This document shows positions 43,533 to 52,037 of a DNA stretch of 54,386 nt, piece by piece. Both the position numbers and the translations under genes were made by a program. Location: assembly GCA_944376695.1 (NCBI GenBank), contig CALWDM010000009.1, positions 1-54,386 of the forward strand, given 5' to 3'. Within the stretch, counting starts at the first letter, position 1. Every line of letters starts with the position of its first letter. Below the pieces are notes generated by a model. It worked only from the letters and a program-made list of their open reading frames with translations, did not search any database and was not told the DNA's origin. Source of the stretch: an uncultured Mediterraneibacter sp. (GTDB lineage Bacteria > Bacillota > Clostridia > Lachnospirales > Lachnospiraceae).

Positions 43533-45362
43533 ATGACATTCTATTACAGTATAAAACAGATGCACCGGAGCCCTCTGAAAAGCCTGCTGTTCGCTGTCCT
43601 CATCGCCGTGTGCGCCTTCTGCCTTTCGCTGGGAGGAGCTCTGTGGTACATGGGGAGCAGCGGCTTTCAGGATTTCGACGGGTTGTATACCACCATCGGG
43701 ACAGTTGAGCAGAAATATGAAGGCACAGAGGTGCGCTCGAGCTGGGATCCGGAAACACAGGCATACGAGTATTACAGCGGGGGATATTACGGAGAATGGA
43801 TCCCGGAAGATGTCCTGGATTTTAAAGGGGCGGACTATATTTTGAAGCCCAGGCAGCGCCCTTATTTCGGAGCATATATCGAAGACCTGTATCACGGGAT
43901 CGGGAGCGCGGACATGGGAGTCGTGGAAGCCACGCCGCTCAAGACGGGAGCAATGTACCCTTCTCTGCCCATGCGCGTGACACGCGTGCTGGAGGGGACG
44001 ATGCAGGAAGGGGAAATCTTCTATCTCTGCGACCATCAGAGCGAGGAACCGGCTGTCCTGGAGTCGGGAAAAACGTATGTGATGCAGCTTTCCATGTTCG
44101 GGACAGCGCATGGGCCCAATGTCCCGGCGGGAGAACAGACCATGGAGTACCTTCTCTCTTCAGGGATCGCATCCACTCAGTACACGATCGACATGGAGCC
44201 TGTGTATGACCCCGTCACGGAAGAGGACCGCTGGTATGATGAGGTGACGGATGGATTTTATGAGACTGAGAGAGGGAAGCGCTGGCTTGCGCTCAGCAGT
44301 TACCAGGATTACAGTATGCGCACGATCCCGGTCCAGCCCACGGATGGGACGAAGCTGCTCATGCATTTCTATAACGGGGAAGCGCAGATCACAGAGGGGC
44401 GCGACATCACAGAAGAGGAATATGAGGACGGCGCAAAGGTCTGCCTGATGCCTGAAATACTGGCGATGAGACTGGGAAAGAAGGTCGGGGATACACTGAC
44501 CCTGCCGCTTTATTATGCCGATTATTCCCGGGCGGTAGGGGACGCCTTCATGCTGGGTGTGCGCAGCCACGTCTCTGTGAATCTTCTGAATGCGGAAGGA
44601 GAGATATACCAGATATTCAATGAGCAGGAGTACGAGATCGTCGGGCTCTATACGGCGGAAGATAAGGGATCGGGCAGTTATTCCGCAGGGGAGTATGAGG
44701 TGGTCATCCCGTGGAACGCGGTTCCGGAAAACTGCTGGGAAGATAATATCGCAGGGGCAGGGGTCATGAAGGGAGCGGATACGTCCTTTCAGATACCGAA
44801 TGGGACAGTGGAAGAATTTCGGGAAAAGTGGGATGCGCTCGGCATCGATGACCTGGAGATCCGCTTTTATGATATGGGCTACACCCAGCTCAAGGACAGC
44901 CTGGAGAACCGTCAGCTCATGTCAGCAATCTTTCTCCTAAGCGGGGGTGTGATGGTAGTTCTGATCTTATGCTTTTTCTCGAGCCTGTTTATCACCGGGC
45001 AGAAAGAGCGTATCGCTGTGGAAAGGCTGATGGGACGGACAAAACGCCAGTGCGCGTTATCTATTCTGTCCGGAATGCTTGTCTTAAGCGCGGCAGGATG
45101 TATTGTGGGGAGCGCGGCGGGCTGGCTTGCCTCGGGAAAAGCCGCGCAGGAAGCCGGGGATACCCTGGAGTTTGCCCGGACGTACAGCGACAATGCGATC
45201 GCAAACACAGAGCCGGAAGACACAGGAGAGCCTCCGGGAGCAGTACTGCCCTGTGTCACGGGAGGCATGCTACTGGCGGCGTCGGTGGTGATCTCAGCAG
45301 GGTATATGGGAAGAGTGCTCAGGAAGGAACCGCTGAGAATGCTGGGGGAGATAGAGGAATAA
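43533..45362 (+). CDS. FtsX-like ABC permease
   Basis: A 609-residue permease. The first helix is at about 15-38 (SLLFAVLIAVCAFCLSLGGALWYMG). A large extracytoplasmic domain of about 420 residues is rich in aromatic and acidic residues, and three C-terminal helices with an EEIEE end complete the FtsX/MacB topology. ATG 43533 has GAGGTG before it; GTG 43524 is a possible earlier start. It probably pairs with the MerR-FtsX protein as a heterodimer. The transported or sensed molecule is unknown. Confidence 0.9.
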   Translation: MTFYYSIKQMHRSPLKSLLFAVLIAVCAFCLSLGGALWYMGSSGFQDFDGLYTTIGTVEQKYEGTEVRSSWDPETQAYEYYSGGYYGEWIPEDVLDFKGADYILKPRQRPYFGAYIEDLYHGIGSADMGVVEATPLKTGAMYPSLPMRVTRVLEGTMQEGEIFYLCDHQSEEPAVLESGKTYVMQLSMFGTAHGPNVPAGEQTMEYLLSSGIASTQYTIDMEPVYDPVTEEDRWYDEVTDGFYETERGKRWLALSSYQDYSMRTIPVQPTDGTKLLMHFYNGEAQITEGRDITEEEYEDGAKVCLMPEILAMRLGKKVGDTLTLPLYYADYSRAVGDAFMLGVRSHVSVNLLNAEGEIYQIFNEQEYEIVGLYTAEDKGSGSYSAGEYEVVIPWNAVPENCWEDNIAGAGVMKGADTSFQIPNGTVEEFREKWDALGIDDLEIRFYDMGYTQLKDSLENRQLMSAIFLLSGGVMVVLILCFFSSLFITGQKERIAVERLMGRTKRQCALSILSGMLVLSAAGCIVGSAAGWLASGKAAQEAGDTLEFARTYSDNAIANTEPEDTGEPPGAVLPCVTGGMLLAASVVISAGYMGRVLRKEPLRMLGEIEE

Positions 45363-45385
45363 TCACATCAACGTGCAGCCAGGAG

Positions 45386-45425
45386 GCCGGTTCTTTCGCA
45401 GTGAAATGAAAGAACCGGCATTTTG
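45386..45425. terminator. Terminator between FtsX and SsuC-like genes
   Basis: GCCGGTTCTTTC (45386-45397) pairs with GAAAGAACCGGC (45408-45419), followed by ATTTT. The genes converge here, so it can serve both. Confidence 0.75.
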
Positions 45426-45431
45426 GCATGT

Positions 45432-46229
45432 TCAGAAACGCTTTTCGTACAGCTTCTCGACTGCTCCGATTACGGCATACAGCGCCATTGCCATAATGCA
45501 CAGCAGTACGATCGACATGATCAGCCAATCCATCTTGAACACCTGGCTGGAATAGATGATCAGATACCCAAGCCCATTCCGTGCCGCCAGGAACTCCCCG
45601 ATCACCACCCCAACCAGGCAAAGCCCGATATTCACTTTCATATTGCTGATCACAGCAGGCACGGAGCTCGGCAGCACGACTTTAAAAAGCGCGTGTCTCC
45701 TCGTCCCATGCAGGGTATAGATCAGCTTGATCTTTTCACGGTCAACAGTGGTGAAGCTGGTGTACAGGTTCATGATACTGCCGAATATCGCCACGGACAT
45801 GCCTGCCACAATGATGGTCGTGGGGGTGGCGCCCAGCCATACGATAAGAAGAGGCGCGAGAGCGGATTTCGGCAGGCTGTTCAGAACCACCAGATAGGGT
45901 TCGAGTATCTCAGAAAGTTTCCGGCTATACCAGAGAAGGACGGCGATGAGGATACTGAACAGTGTGACGAGCAGGAAGCTGACAATGGTTTCATACAGTG
46001 TGACACCGATATGCAGGAAGATCGAGCGGTCTGAGACCATTTCCCAGAAGCACAGAGCTATCCTGGAAGGGCTGCTGAAGATAAAGGAATCGATGATCCC
46101 TGTATCTGCACAGATTTCCCACAGAACAAGGAAGAGCACCAGGATCAATACCCGCGCGAAACGCACGATCAGGCGGTGGCGGCGCAGGCGGGTAAGAAAC
46201 AGTTTCTGGCCATGTGAAATGTTATTCAT
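45432..46229 (-). CDS. ABC importer permease, SsuC/TauC/ThiX type
   Basis: A 265-residue permease with six to seven helices. The EAA-like loop is ARNGLGYLIIYSSQVFKMDWL, and the N-terminal pattern LWEICADTGIIDSFIFSSPSRI is typical of nitrate/sulfonate/taurine and thiamine-precursor importers. It follows its ATPase, with an 8-bp overlap. No substrate-binding protein is in the window on either side, so the substrate is unresolved. Confidence 0.88.
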   Translation of the reverse strand: MNNISHGQKLFLTRLRRHRLIVRFARVLILVLFLVLWEICADTGIIDSFIFSSPSRIALCFWEMVSDRSIFLHIGVTLYETIVSFLLVTLFSILIAVLLWYSRKLSEILEPYLVVLNSLPKSALAPLLIVWLGATPTTIIVAGMSVAIFGSIMNLYTSFTTVDREKIKLIYTLHGTRRHALFKVVLPSSVPAVISNMKVNIGLCLVGVVIGEFLAARNGLGYLIIYSSQVFKMDWLIMSIVLLCIMAMALYAVIGAVEKLYEKRF

Positions 46230-46989
46230 CGCGATTCAGCTCCTTCCATATTTCGTTAAAATAAGTCTTAAATTCCGGCGCGTTTCTCCGGTTCAGCGGC
46301 GTGTCCTTCTCCAGGGAGAATTCGACAGGGACAATGCGCACGATCGATGCCGGCCGTTTTGACAGGACGATGACCCGGTCTGAGAGGCTGACGGCTTCGG
46401 AGAGATCGTGGGTGACAAGGAGCGCTGTCTTCCCGGAACGGCGGATGATCTGCCCGATATCATCGCTTACTGTGAGACGGGTCTGATAATCCAGAGCGGA
46501 AAACGGCTCATCAAGAAGCAGAAGTTCCGGGTCAAGCAGGAGAGTGCGGCTCAGAGCCGCCCTCTGGCGCATGCCGCCGGACAGTTCGGAAGGTCTGGAC
46601 CGGGCGAAACGCTCCAGTCCGTACTGTTCCAGAAGATGCCCGGCGCGCGCACGGATCTCAGGGGTCACTTTCCCGCGGATCTCAGCGCCCAGGACAACAT
46701 TGCGGAATACAGTGCGCCATTCAAACAGGTGGTCGTGCTGGAGCATGTAGCCAATCTTAGAAGAGTTCTCTGTCAGGGGCATCCCGCCGAGATACATGCT
46801 GCCGGATTCGGGTTTCATCAGACCTGCGATGAGCGAGAGAAGAGTAGATTTGCCGCAGCCGGAGGGACCTACTACTGCCGTAAATTCTCCGGGAATAAGG
46901 GTAAATGAAATATCGGACAGAGCCCTGGTTTCCCCGTCCGGCGTATGATAGGAATAACTGACATTGGTCAGTTTCAGGATTGGTTCCAT
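46222..46989 (-). CDS. ABC importer ATPase, SsuB/TauB/ThiZ type
   Basis: A 255-residue ATPase with GPSGCGKST, LQHDHLFEWRTVFRNV, LSGGMRQRAALSRT and LLLDEPFSALD. It is the partner of the permease gene. I prefer the internal Met (ATG at 46989) because GGAAGTG lies upstream; another start is five codons earlier. No riboswitch is evident in the 170 bp before it. Confidence 0.92.
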   Translation of the reverse strand: MEPILKLTNVSYSYHTPDGETRALSDISFTLIPGEFTAVVGPSGCGKSTLLSLIAGLMKPESGSMYLGGMPLTENSSKIGYMLQHDHLFEWRTVFRNVVLGAEIRGKVTPEIRARAGHLLEQYGLERFARSRPSELSGGMRQRAALSRTLLLDPELLLLDEPFSALDYQTRLTVSDDIGQIIRRSGKTALLVTHDLSEAVSLSDRVIVLSKRPASIVRIVPVEFSLEKDTPLNRRNAPEFKTYFNEIWKELNRDE

Positions 46990-47104
46990 AGGATTCACTT
47001 CCATCCGTGCTGTATATTATTTAATGTATGAAAAAAAGCAGACAGCGTGAAAACAGCACTCTGTTTTGTGAGAGAACGCCTTTGTAAAAATACGTTCTCC
47101 GGCG

Positions 47105-47133
47105 TTGTGTGAGAACAAAAAGAGCGGTATAAT
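47105..47133 (+). promoter_or_regulatory. Promoter for queH
   Basis: TTGTGT (47105-47110) and TATAAT (47128-47133) are separated by 17 bp. Inverted GAGAACG/CGTTCTC pieces lie just upstream at about 47071-47099. The leader is only about 35 nt, too short for most riboswitches. Confidence 0.6.
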
Positions 47134-47174
47134 AAAGGCTGGATAAAAATGCTGAAGTGCAGGAGAGAAGAAAA

Positions 47175-47822
47175 ATGAACGTGCAGAAAGTAAACTATCA
47201 GAAAGAGCTTGAACGTCTCTTAAAAGAACTGGAAACGGCGGATCGGGTTCCGACGCTTCTTATCCACAGCTGCTGCGCCCCGTGCAGCAGCTATGTGCTG
47301 GAATATCTGTCCCAGTATTTTAAGATCACTGTTTTTTATTATAATCCGAACATTTATCCGGAAAGCGAGTATGAAAAACGGATCCTGGAACAGCAGAAAC
47401 TGATCCGGGATATGAAATTTAAATACCCGGTCTCTTTTCTTGAAGGCAGATATGAGAAGGAAAAATTTTACAACGTTTCACAGGGGATGGAAGAACTGAA
47501 AGAAGGAGGAGCGCGGTGTATGGAGTGCTACAGGCTCCGGCTTTCCGAGGCGGCGCGGCAGGCTGCGTCAGGAGGGTTCGGCTATTTTACGACAACTTTG
47601 AGCATCAGCCCCATGAAGAATGCGCAGAAATTGAATGAAATCGGGGTGCAGCTTGGAAAAGAATACGGAGTAGAATATCTTGCATCGGATTTTAAGAAAA
47701 AGAACGGGTATAAGAGATCCATTGAATTGTCAAAAGAATATGGGCTGTACAGGCAGGATTACTGCGGATGTGAGTTCTCTATGAGACAGAGAGAAGCTGT
47801 AAGCGAACAGAGAAAAGCATAA
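47175..47822 (+). CDS. queH: Epoxyqueuosine reductase QueH
   Basis: A 215-residue enzyme for the last step of queuosine synthesis in bacteria that lack QueG. Paired cysteines HSCCAPC (Cys33-Cys34), ARCMECYRLR and DYCGCEFS are the conserved Cys/Asp groups of the DUF208/QueH family that bind a [4Fe-4S] cluster and a second iron. TTTLSISPMKNAQKLNEIG is also typical. ATG 47175 has AGGAGAG before it. Confidence 0.95.
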   Translation: MNVQKVNYQKELERLLKELETADRVPTLLIHSCCAPCSSYVLEYLSQYFKITVFYYNPNIYPESEYEKRILEQQKLIRDMKFKYPVSFLEGRYEKEKFYNVSQGMEELKEGGARCMECYRLRLSEAARQAASGGFGYFTTTLSISPMKNAQKLNEIGVQLGKEYGVEYLASDFKKKNGYKRSIELSKEYGLYRQDYCGCEFSMRQREAVSEQRKA

Positions 47823-47850
47823 GAGATTAGCCAATTTGAGGCTAATCTCT
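47822..47850 (+). terminator. Hairpin after queH
   Basis: AGAGATTAGCC pairs with GGCTAATCTCT around AATTTGA. The stem overlaps the queH stop codon. There is no T-run, so termination efficiency is uncertain. Confidence 0.55.
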
Positions 47851-47905
47851 ATAGTCTGATCCCACACTTACCCGGGTGCGGTATGTTTCGTGTCCTTTTG
47901 GAAGA

Positions 47906-48530
47906 TCACTGTTTTGAAGCAATAATAAAATTTTTTGCAAGCTGCTCGATTCTCTGGTAGTCTTCTTGTGCAATGCAGGCCGGATCAGCGAGAGAACCGC
48001 CTATCCCCAGGGTACTTGCTCCAGCCCGTAAAAAAGAACTCAGGTTTTCAAGAGTAACTCCGCCAACGGCCATCATGTCCAGGGACTCCAGTGGTGACAG
48101 TATATTTTTTATATAGCTGCTGCCAAGAGACGCCGCAGGAAATATTTTTACTATATCAGCTCCCTCCTTCCAGGCATTTACAGCTTCTGTGGGGGTAGCT
48201 ATGCCTGGAACGACGCATTTTGAGTATCTGTGGCACATTTCTATTACATCATAAGACAAAACGGGTGAAAGAATAAAGTCGGCGCCGGCATAAATTGCGC
48301 TATAAGCAGACGCCTGATCCAGAACGGTGCCCGCGCCGATTAGAAGATCGTTTTCGTAATGATTTTTCAGCTCTTCTATCATTTCCAGGGAATGCGGGGT
48401 GTTTAGAGTGATTTCCACACAGCGTATTCCCCCGTTGTACAGTGCGTTCACTGTGGGAAGCAGGTTTTTTTTGATTAATACCCCTGATGATAGAGACGAT
48501 CCGGCAGCGGATTATTAAGAGCTGGAGCCT
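47906..48530 (-). pseudogene. KDPG/KDPGal aldolase family (dgoA/eda-like), frameshifted and truncated
   Basis: The intact part (47906-48451, 181 codons) carries GGIRCVEITLNTP, the Schiff-base lysine block DIVKIFPAASLGSS, and GGVTLENLSSFL. The missing N-terminus RIVSIIRGINQKK is found just upstream in another frame. The frames switch at an A8 run (48465-48472, T8 on the plus strand), so one base has been gained or lost. Beyond 48530 the reading frame meets the head of a broken dgoD. It is probably inactive unless slippage at A8 restores the frame. In the De Ley-Doudoroff pathway it would split 2-dehydro-3-deoxy-6-phosphogalactonate. Confidence 0.8.
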
Positions 48531-49073
48531 TACAGGCCTATGTTTGTTGAAGAGCCGGTTTTGGCAGAAAATATTGACGCGCTGAAAGAAATAGTCCGGT
48601 ATTCCAATATCCCTGTTGCAACAGGGGAGAGAATGTATTCCAGATGGGATTTTAAAAAGGTGTTTGAGGCGGGATATGTGGATATGATCCAGCTTGATCT
48701 TTCCCATGCCGGAGGCATAACAGAATGTAAAAAAATTGCATCTATGGCGGAAGCGTATGATGTAGCGCTGGCGCCTCATTGTCCTTTGGGACCGATTGCT
48801 CTGGCAGCGTGCCTTCAGTTGGACGCGACATGCGCGAATGCGGTTATCCAGGAACAGAGTCTCGGCATCCACTATAACAAAGGCAGCGATGTGCTGGATT
48901 ACCTGGAAGACAGGGAGGTTTTTGAGTATCATGGCGGAGTGGTAACTATTCCTGAGGGTGAAGGACTTGGGATAGAGATAGATGAAGAGAAGGTAAAGGC
49001 GATGTCGTTAAAATATACGGATTGGAAAAATCCGGTATGGAGAAACTATGACGGGACAGTAGCCGAATGGTAA
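48519..49073 (+). pseudogene. dgoD: D-galactonate dehydratase C-terminal half (DgoD remnant)
   Basis: From [14 protein letters not shown] (48519) to DGTVAEW, this matches the C-terminal TIM-barrel half of DgoD as I recall it ([52 protein letters not shown]). About 200 N-terminal residues are missing, and a TAA sits in frame at 48516. Metal- and base-forming residues such as VEEP, GER and PHC remain. An internal ATG at 48540 could give a short protein, but it would lack the lid domain. It is head-to-head with the aldolase fragment. A terminator follows. Confidence 0.85.
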
Positions 49074-49109
49074 GCGTTTTTGACAGAAAGATTGCAAATG
49101 AGGGAACCA

Positions 49110-49140
49110 CAGACAGGAAAGGAGTATCTTTTCCTGTCTG
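49110..49140 (+). terminator. Terminator after the dgoD remnant
   Basis: CAGACAGGAAA pairs with TTTCCTGTCTG around a short loop, followed by AATTTATTT. Confidence 0.7.
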
Positions 49141-49183
49141 AATTTATTTACAGGAAGGAAAAGAAAGAGCCGGCTGTTTTTAC

Positions 49184-49238
49184 TTAACAATATCGAGTGT
49201 CGATATTATTCTGAAGGTAGAAGTATCGATACTCGATA
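49184..49238 (+). promoter_or_regulatory. Promoter with two PadR-type palindromic operators
   Basis: TTAACA (49184-49189) and TATTCT (49207-49212) are 17 bp apart. Operator 1, AATATCGAgtgTCGATATT (49189-49207), fills the spacer. Operator 2, TATCGAtacTCGATA (49224-49238), follows with centres 33 bp apart, about three helical turns. It precedes the broken DUF2812-PadR genes, so autorepression by a PadR protein is the likely original function. Confidence 0.6.
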
Positions 49239-49263
49239 ATTGCTGGGAAAGGGGGCGGACTCT

Positions 49264-49898
49264 ATGACGAAGATGGAAGATCAGACGCGTTTCAGGCGTG
49301 TGTTCAGATATTACCGCTATGTTGAAGCGGATGCATTCGCACAGTATCTGCACGAAATGTCGTTAAAGGGATGGCATCTGAAGGGATGGAAACTCTGGCT
49401 GGAGTTTGAAAAAGGAGAAAGCCGGGATTAGAATACGCGGTGGAAGTGTTTCCACAGGGCAGCGAAATGGATGTAAAGCCGGGGAAAGATGCCGAGGAGT
49501 ATGCAGAATACTGCCGGACAGCGGGATGGGAGTTTGAGGACTCCCGGAGAAGATTCTGCATCTTCCGAAAGACCGCAGAGGACGCTCTTTCCATCGTGAC
49601 AGAGGAGGAACGGTTCAAAAATATCCGAAAGGCGGAGTGGAAGCGCTGTCTCATGACTGTGCTGACAGGTGTGTCCATTTTGGGAATGACCGCTGTACAG
49701 CTTTCCAGAGTTGATGTTGTTTTAATGCTGTTTTCTAATATGCTCCTGCTCCCGGGGCTTACCCTGGCAGTTTTGTTCGCATGTGAAATATTACAGTGTA
49801 TCGTTCTGGCTGTGTGGTGTATAAAAGCAGGGAGAAGAGTCAGGGCAGGAGAACGCCCATCCTATGAAAAGAGCTGGGAAAAGTATGTCTGGTACGCT
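49264..49898 (+). pseudogene. DUF2812 domain protein, frameshifted
   Basis: The start MTKMEDQTRFRRVFRYYRYVEADAFAQYLHEMSLKGWHLKGW is a typical DUF2812 N-terminus. The frame ends at TAG near 49429. The downstream piece AVEVFPQGSEMDVKPGKDAEEYAEYC continues in another frame, so one base is lost or gained near 49430. Two hydrophobic segments (about 49670-49830) are the membrane part. The end runs directly into PadR sequence, so the gene lacks its own normal 3' end. It is usually the partner of PadR. Confidence 0.75.
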
Positions 49899-50114
49899 AT
49901 GGCGGTGCTCATCCTGATCGCCCTGACAGAAGAGTGCTGCGGGGTAGACATCATGGAAAAAGTACAGCGTATTTCAAAAGGCAGGGTAAAGGTAGGACCA
50001 GGGACACTGTATGCGGTGCTGTCGAAATTTGAGGACAATGGGATCATCCGCCGCACCGCGGAGGAGGGGCGGCGGAAGTCGTATATCATTACGGAGAGCG
50101 GCAGGCAGAGATAG
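49899..50114 (+). pseudogene. PadR family regulator remnant fused to DUF2812
   Basis: The segment ECCGVDIMEKVQRISKGRVKVGPGTLYAVLSKFEDNGIIRR...KSYIITESG is the PadR winged helix. It is in the same open frame as the end of DUF2812. It stops at TAG 50112-50114 within the domain's end, and the remainder (the dimerisation helix) is lost at a junction with an XRE fragment. PadR normally precedes DUF2812 in the operon, so this order suggests a deletion between tandem copies. Confidence 0.75.
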
Positions 50115-50225
50115 AGCTGATCGTGTTGCGGGAAACTCCGACAAGATCAGCCAATTTTTGCTGTGACAAGCCCTTTTCAGCCCGGGCTTTTTTAAATGGT
50201 TCTTTAATACTAATTCCTGGTCCAT
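50110..50225 (-). pseudogene. XRE-family HTH regulator fragment
   Basis: On the minus strand the start MDQELVLKNHLKK (ATG 50225) continues as ARAEKGLSQQKLADLVGVS and RNTISSI after one base is added in the A6 run at 50188-50193. This is an XRE helix-turn-helix. It is cut at 50109-50110, where PadR sequence begins on the other strand, so the two genes are joined tail to tail. DUF6442 genes are often near such regulators, and one lies just upstream. Confidence 0.75.
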
Positions 50226-50301
50226 CTATAAAAGCCTTCTTTCTTTAGGAAATCAGGCAGGAGAAAACTCCTGCGGCAAAAAACAGGCAGAGAAGAAGCT
50301 G

Positions 50302-50577
50302 CTAGATTTTTCGTGAGAAATAGAATTTCGCTCCGAATTCACAGCTCAGACCGAGAAAATTAAGCAGCCATACAAAATCCTTGAAAAGAAACGGTCTTCC
50401 ATTGACAAAAATCTCGCCGCCGACAACGCCTGCGTCCGTAAGAAGAGCTGTGACGAACAGGACGACAATAACGATCCAGTAACTGAACAGCTCGGCGTTT
50501 GTTCTGTTCTGAACCTCTCGTTCATCGCCTTTTCGGTTATTATTTCTGCTTCTGAGCAAGATATCTTCTTTATCCAT
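50302..50577 (-). CDS. DUF6442 family small membrane protein
   Basis: A 91-residue protein from ATG 50577, with AAAGGATGG before it; an earlier in-frame Met adds ten residues. The start MDKEDILLRSRNNNRKGDEREVQ followed by two hydrophobic segments (YWIVIVVLFVTALLTDAGVV and FVWLLNFLGLSC) matches my recollection of DUF6442. The function is unknown. The adjacent XRE fragment is the likely former partner. Confidence 0.65.
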   Translation of the reverse strand: MDKEDILLRSRNNNRKGDEREVQNRTNAELFSYWIVIVVLFVTALLTDAGVVGGEIFVNGRPFLFKDFVWLLNFLGLSCEFGAKFYFSRKI

Positions 50578-50726
50578 GACAGTCCATCCTTTAAATGAAT
50601 ATGCCAAGTTTACTTGTCAATAAGATGATGGTAAGAGACGGGTAAGATGCAATTGGGAATAGATAAGAGGGATGTGGTATAATTTTTGATATATCCCTTT
50701 TTAAAAAGTGCAAAATTATATGGAAA

Positions 50727-50739
50727 GGGGTCAGACCCC
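50727..50739. repeat. Half copy of the GGGGTCAGACCCC palindrome
   Basis: GGGGTCAGACCCC alone, with no second half, 21 bp before the -35 of the GntR operon. Confidence 0.75.
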
Positions 50740-50759
50740 ATAAATAAACAGTATATCAG

Positions 50760-50788
50760 TTGACAACAGTTATATACTGTTATATACT
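50760..50788 (+). promoter_or_regulatory. Promoter and operator of the GntR-ABC operon
   Basis: TTGACA (50760-50765) and TATACT (50783-50788) have a 17-bp spacer. AACAGT-tatat-ACTGTT (50765-50781) lies between them, and the spacer/-10 contains two TTATATACTG copies in direct repeat. A matching AACAGTATAT lies upstream (50748-50757). A YtrA-type GntR protein encoded next would fit as autorepressor. Confidence 0.65.
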
Positions 50789-50810
50789 GTTTATCAAGAG
50801 GAGGACGCGT

Positions 50811-51182
50811 ATGAAGATTATAATCAACAGTTCATCGATGGTACCGATCTATGAACAGATCATGGATCAGATCAAGGCGCAGATTACTGCGGGAGATCTG
50901 AGAGAAAACGATATACTCCCCTCTGTCCGGACTCTTGCGAAAGACCTGAAGATCAGCGCCCTGACGGTCAAGAAGGCGTACGACAATCTTGAACTGGAAG
51001 GGTACACAGTGACAGTCCACGGGAAAGGCACTTATGTAGCTGCCGCAGACGCTGAGCGTATGCTTGAAGAGCAGCGGCGGGAAGTGGAGAGCGACCTGGA
51101 AAAAGCGGTTGAGAAAGGCCGCAGATGCGGGCTGAAGGACGAGGAGATCAGGGAGTTGTTTGATTTGATAATGGAGGATTAG
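50811..51182 (+). CDS. GntR family regulator, YtrA subfamily
   Basis: A 123-residue regulator. The winged helix is at 10-75 (MVPIYEQIMDQIKAQITAGDLRENDILPSVRTLAKDLKIS). There is only a short helical C-terminal tail and no effector domain, as in YtrA. ATG 50811 has AGAGGAGG before it. Linked genes are an ABC ATPase and permease, the usual YtrA context. It is likely to repress its own operon through the upstream repeats. Confidence 0.92.
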   Translation: MKIIINSSSMVPIYEQIMDQIKAQITAGDLRENDILPSVRTLAKDLKISALTVKKAYDNLELEGYTVTVHGKGTYVAAADAERMLEEQRREVESDLEKAVEKGRRCGLKDEEIRELFDLIMED

Positions 51183-51185
51183 AAG

Positions 51186-52037
51186 ATGCTTGAGATCAAT
51201 GGTTTGGTAAAACATTACGGTGATTTTACACTGAACTGTACGATGAAGGTGGAGCCTGGACGCATCACAGGGCTTGTAGGAGAAAACGGTGCGGGAAAGA
51301 GCACAACGTTCAAGGCTGTGCTCGGACTGATCACATATGACGCGGGAGATGTCACCCTGCTGGGAAAAGCGCCGTCAGAGCTGACAGAGGAAGAGAAGCA
51401 GAAAATCGGCGTGACACTGGCGGAATCCGGGTTCAGCGGATATCTGAAGGTGAAGGATGTCGTCCCTGTGCTGGCAGCCCTTTACCCTGCCTTTGACAGA
51501 GAGAAATTCCTTGGCCTGTGCCGGAAGTTCGGGATCCCGATGGATAAATATATCAGGGAATTTTCCACAGGAATGAAAGCCAAGCTGAAGGTGCTCGCCG
51601 CGGTCACTCACAGGGCGGAGTTTCTTCTCATGGACGAACCTACTACCGGGCTTGACGTGATGGCAAGAGAAGGCATCCTGGACCTTTTCCGCGAATATAT
51701 GGAAGAGGACGAGAACAGGAGTATCCTGATCAGTTCCCATATCTCTTCGGACCTGGAAGGACTGTGTGATGATATCTACATGATCCACAACGGAGAGATC
51801 GTATTCCACGAGGAGACGGATGTGCTGCTCAATGAATACGGACTGATCAAAGCAGATGAAGAGCAGTACAGAAATCTGGACAAAGAATACATTCTGAGAG
51901 TCCGCAGGGAGAGTTTCGGATACTCCTGTCTGACGGATCAGAAGCAATACTATCTGGAAAACTATCCGGATGTTGTTGTGGAAAAGGGAAGCCTGGACGA
52001 AGTAATAACGATGATCATAGGAGGGGAAAAGTTATGA
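51186..52037 (+). CDS. ABC transporter ATP-binding protein (YtrB-like)
   Basis: A 283-residue ATPase with GENGAGKST (32-40), FSTGMKAKLKVLAAV as the signature region, and LLMDEPTTGLD. A C-terminal extension of about 70 residues follows the core. The ribosome site GGAGG overlaps the gntR stop. It overlaps the permease by 4 bp (ATGA). Confidence 0.93.
   Translation: MLEINGLVKHYGDFTLNCTMKVEPGRITGLVGENGAGKSTTFKAVLGLITYDAGDVTLLGKAPSELTEEEKQKIGVTLAESGFSGYLKVKDVVPVLAALYPAFDREKFLGLCRKFGIPMDKYIREFSTGMKAKLKVLAAVTHRAEFLLMDEPTTGLDVMAREGILDLFREYMEEDENRSILISSHISSDLEGLCDDIYMIHNGEIVFHEETDVLLNEYGLIKADEEQYRNLDKEYILRVRRESFGYSCLTDQKQYYLENYPDVVVEKGSLDEVITMIIGGEKL

Noticed and set aside
47020-47174. preQ1 riboswitch before queH
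   Set aside because: The leader after the best promoter is only about 35 nt, and it does not show the preQ1-I pattern (C-rich loop and A-rich tail).
23265-50739. Repeated GGGGTCAGACCCC as CRISPR-like repeats
   Set aside because: Only three copies spread over 27 kb, no spacers, no cas genes.
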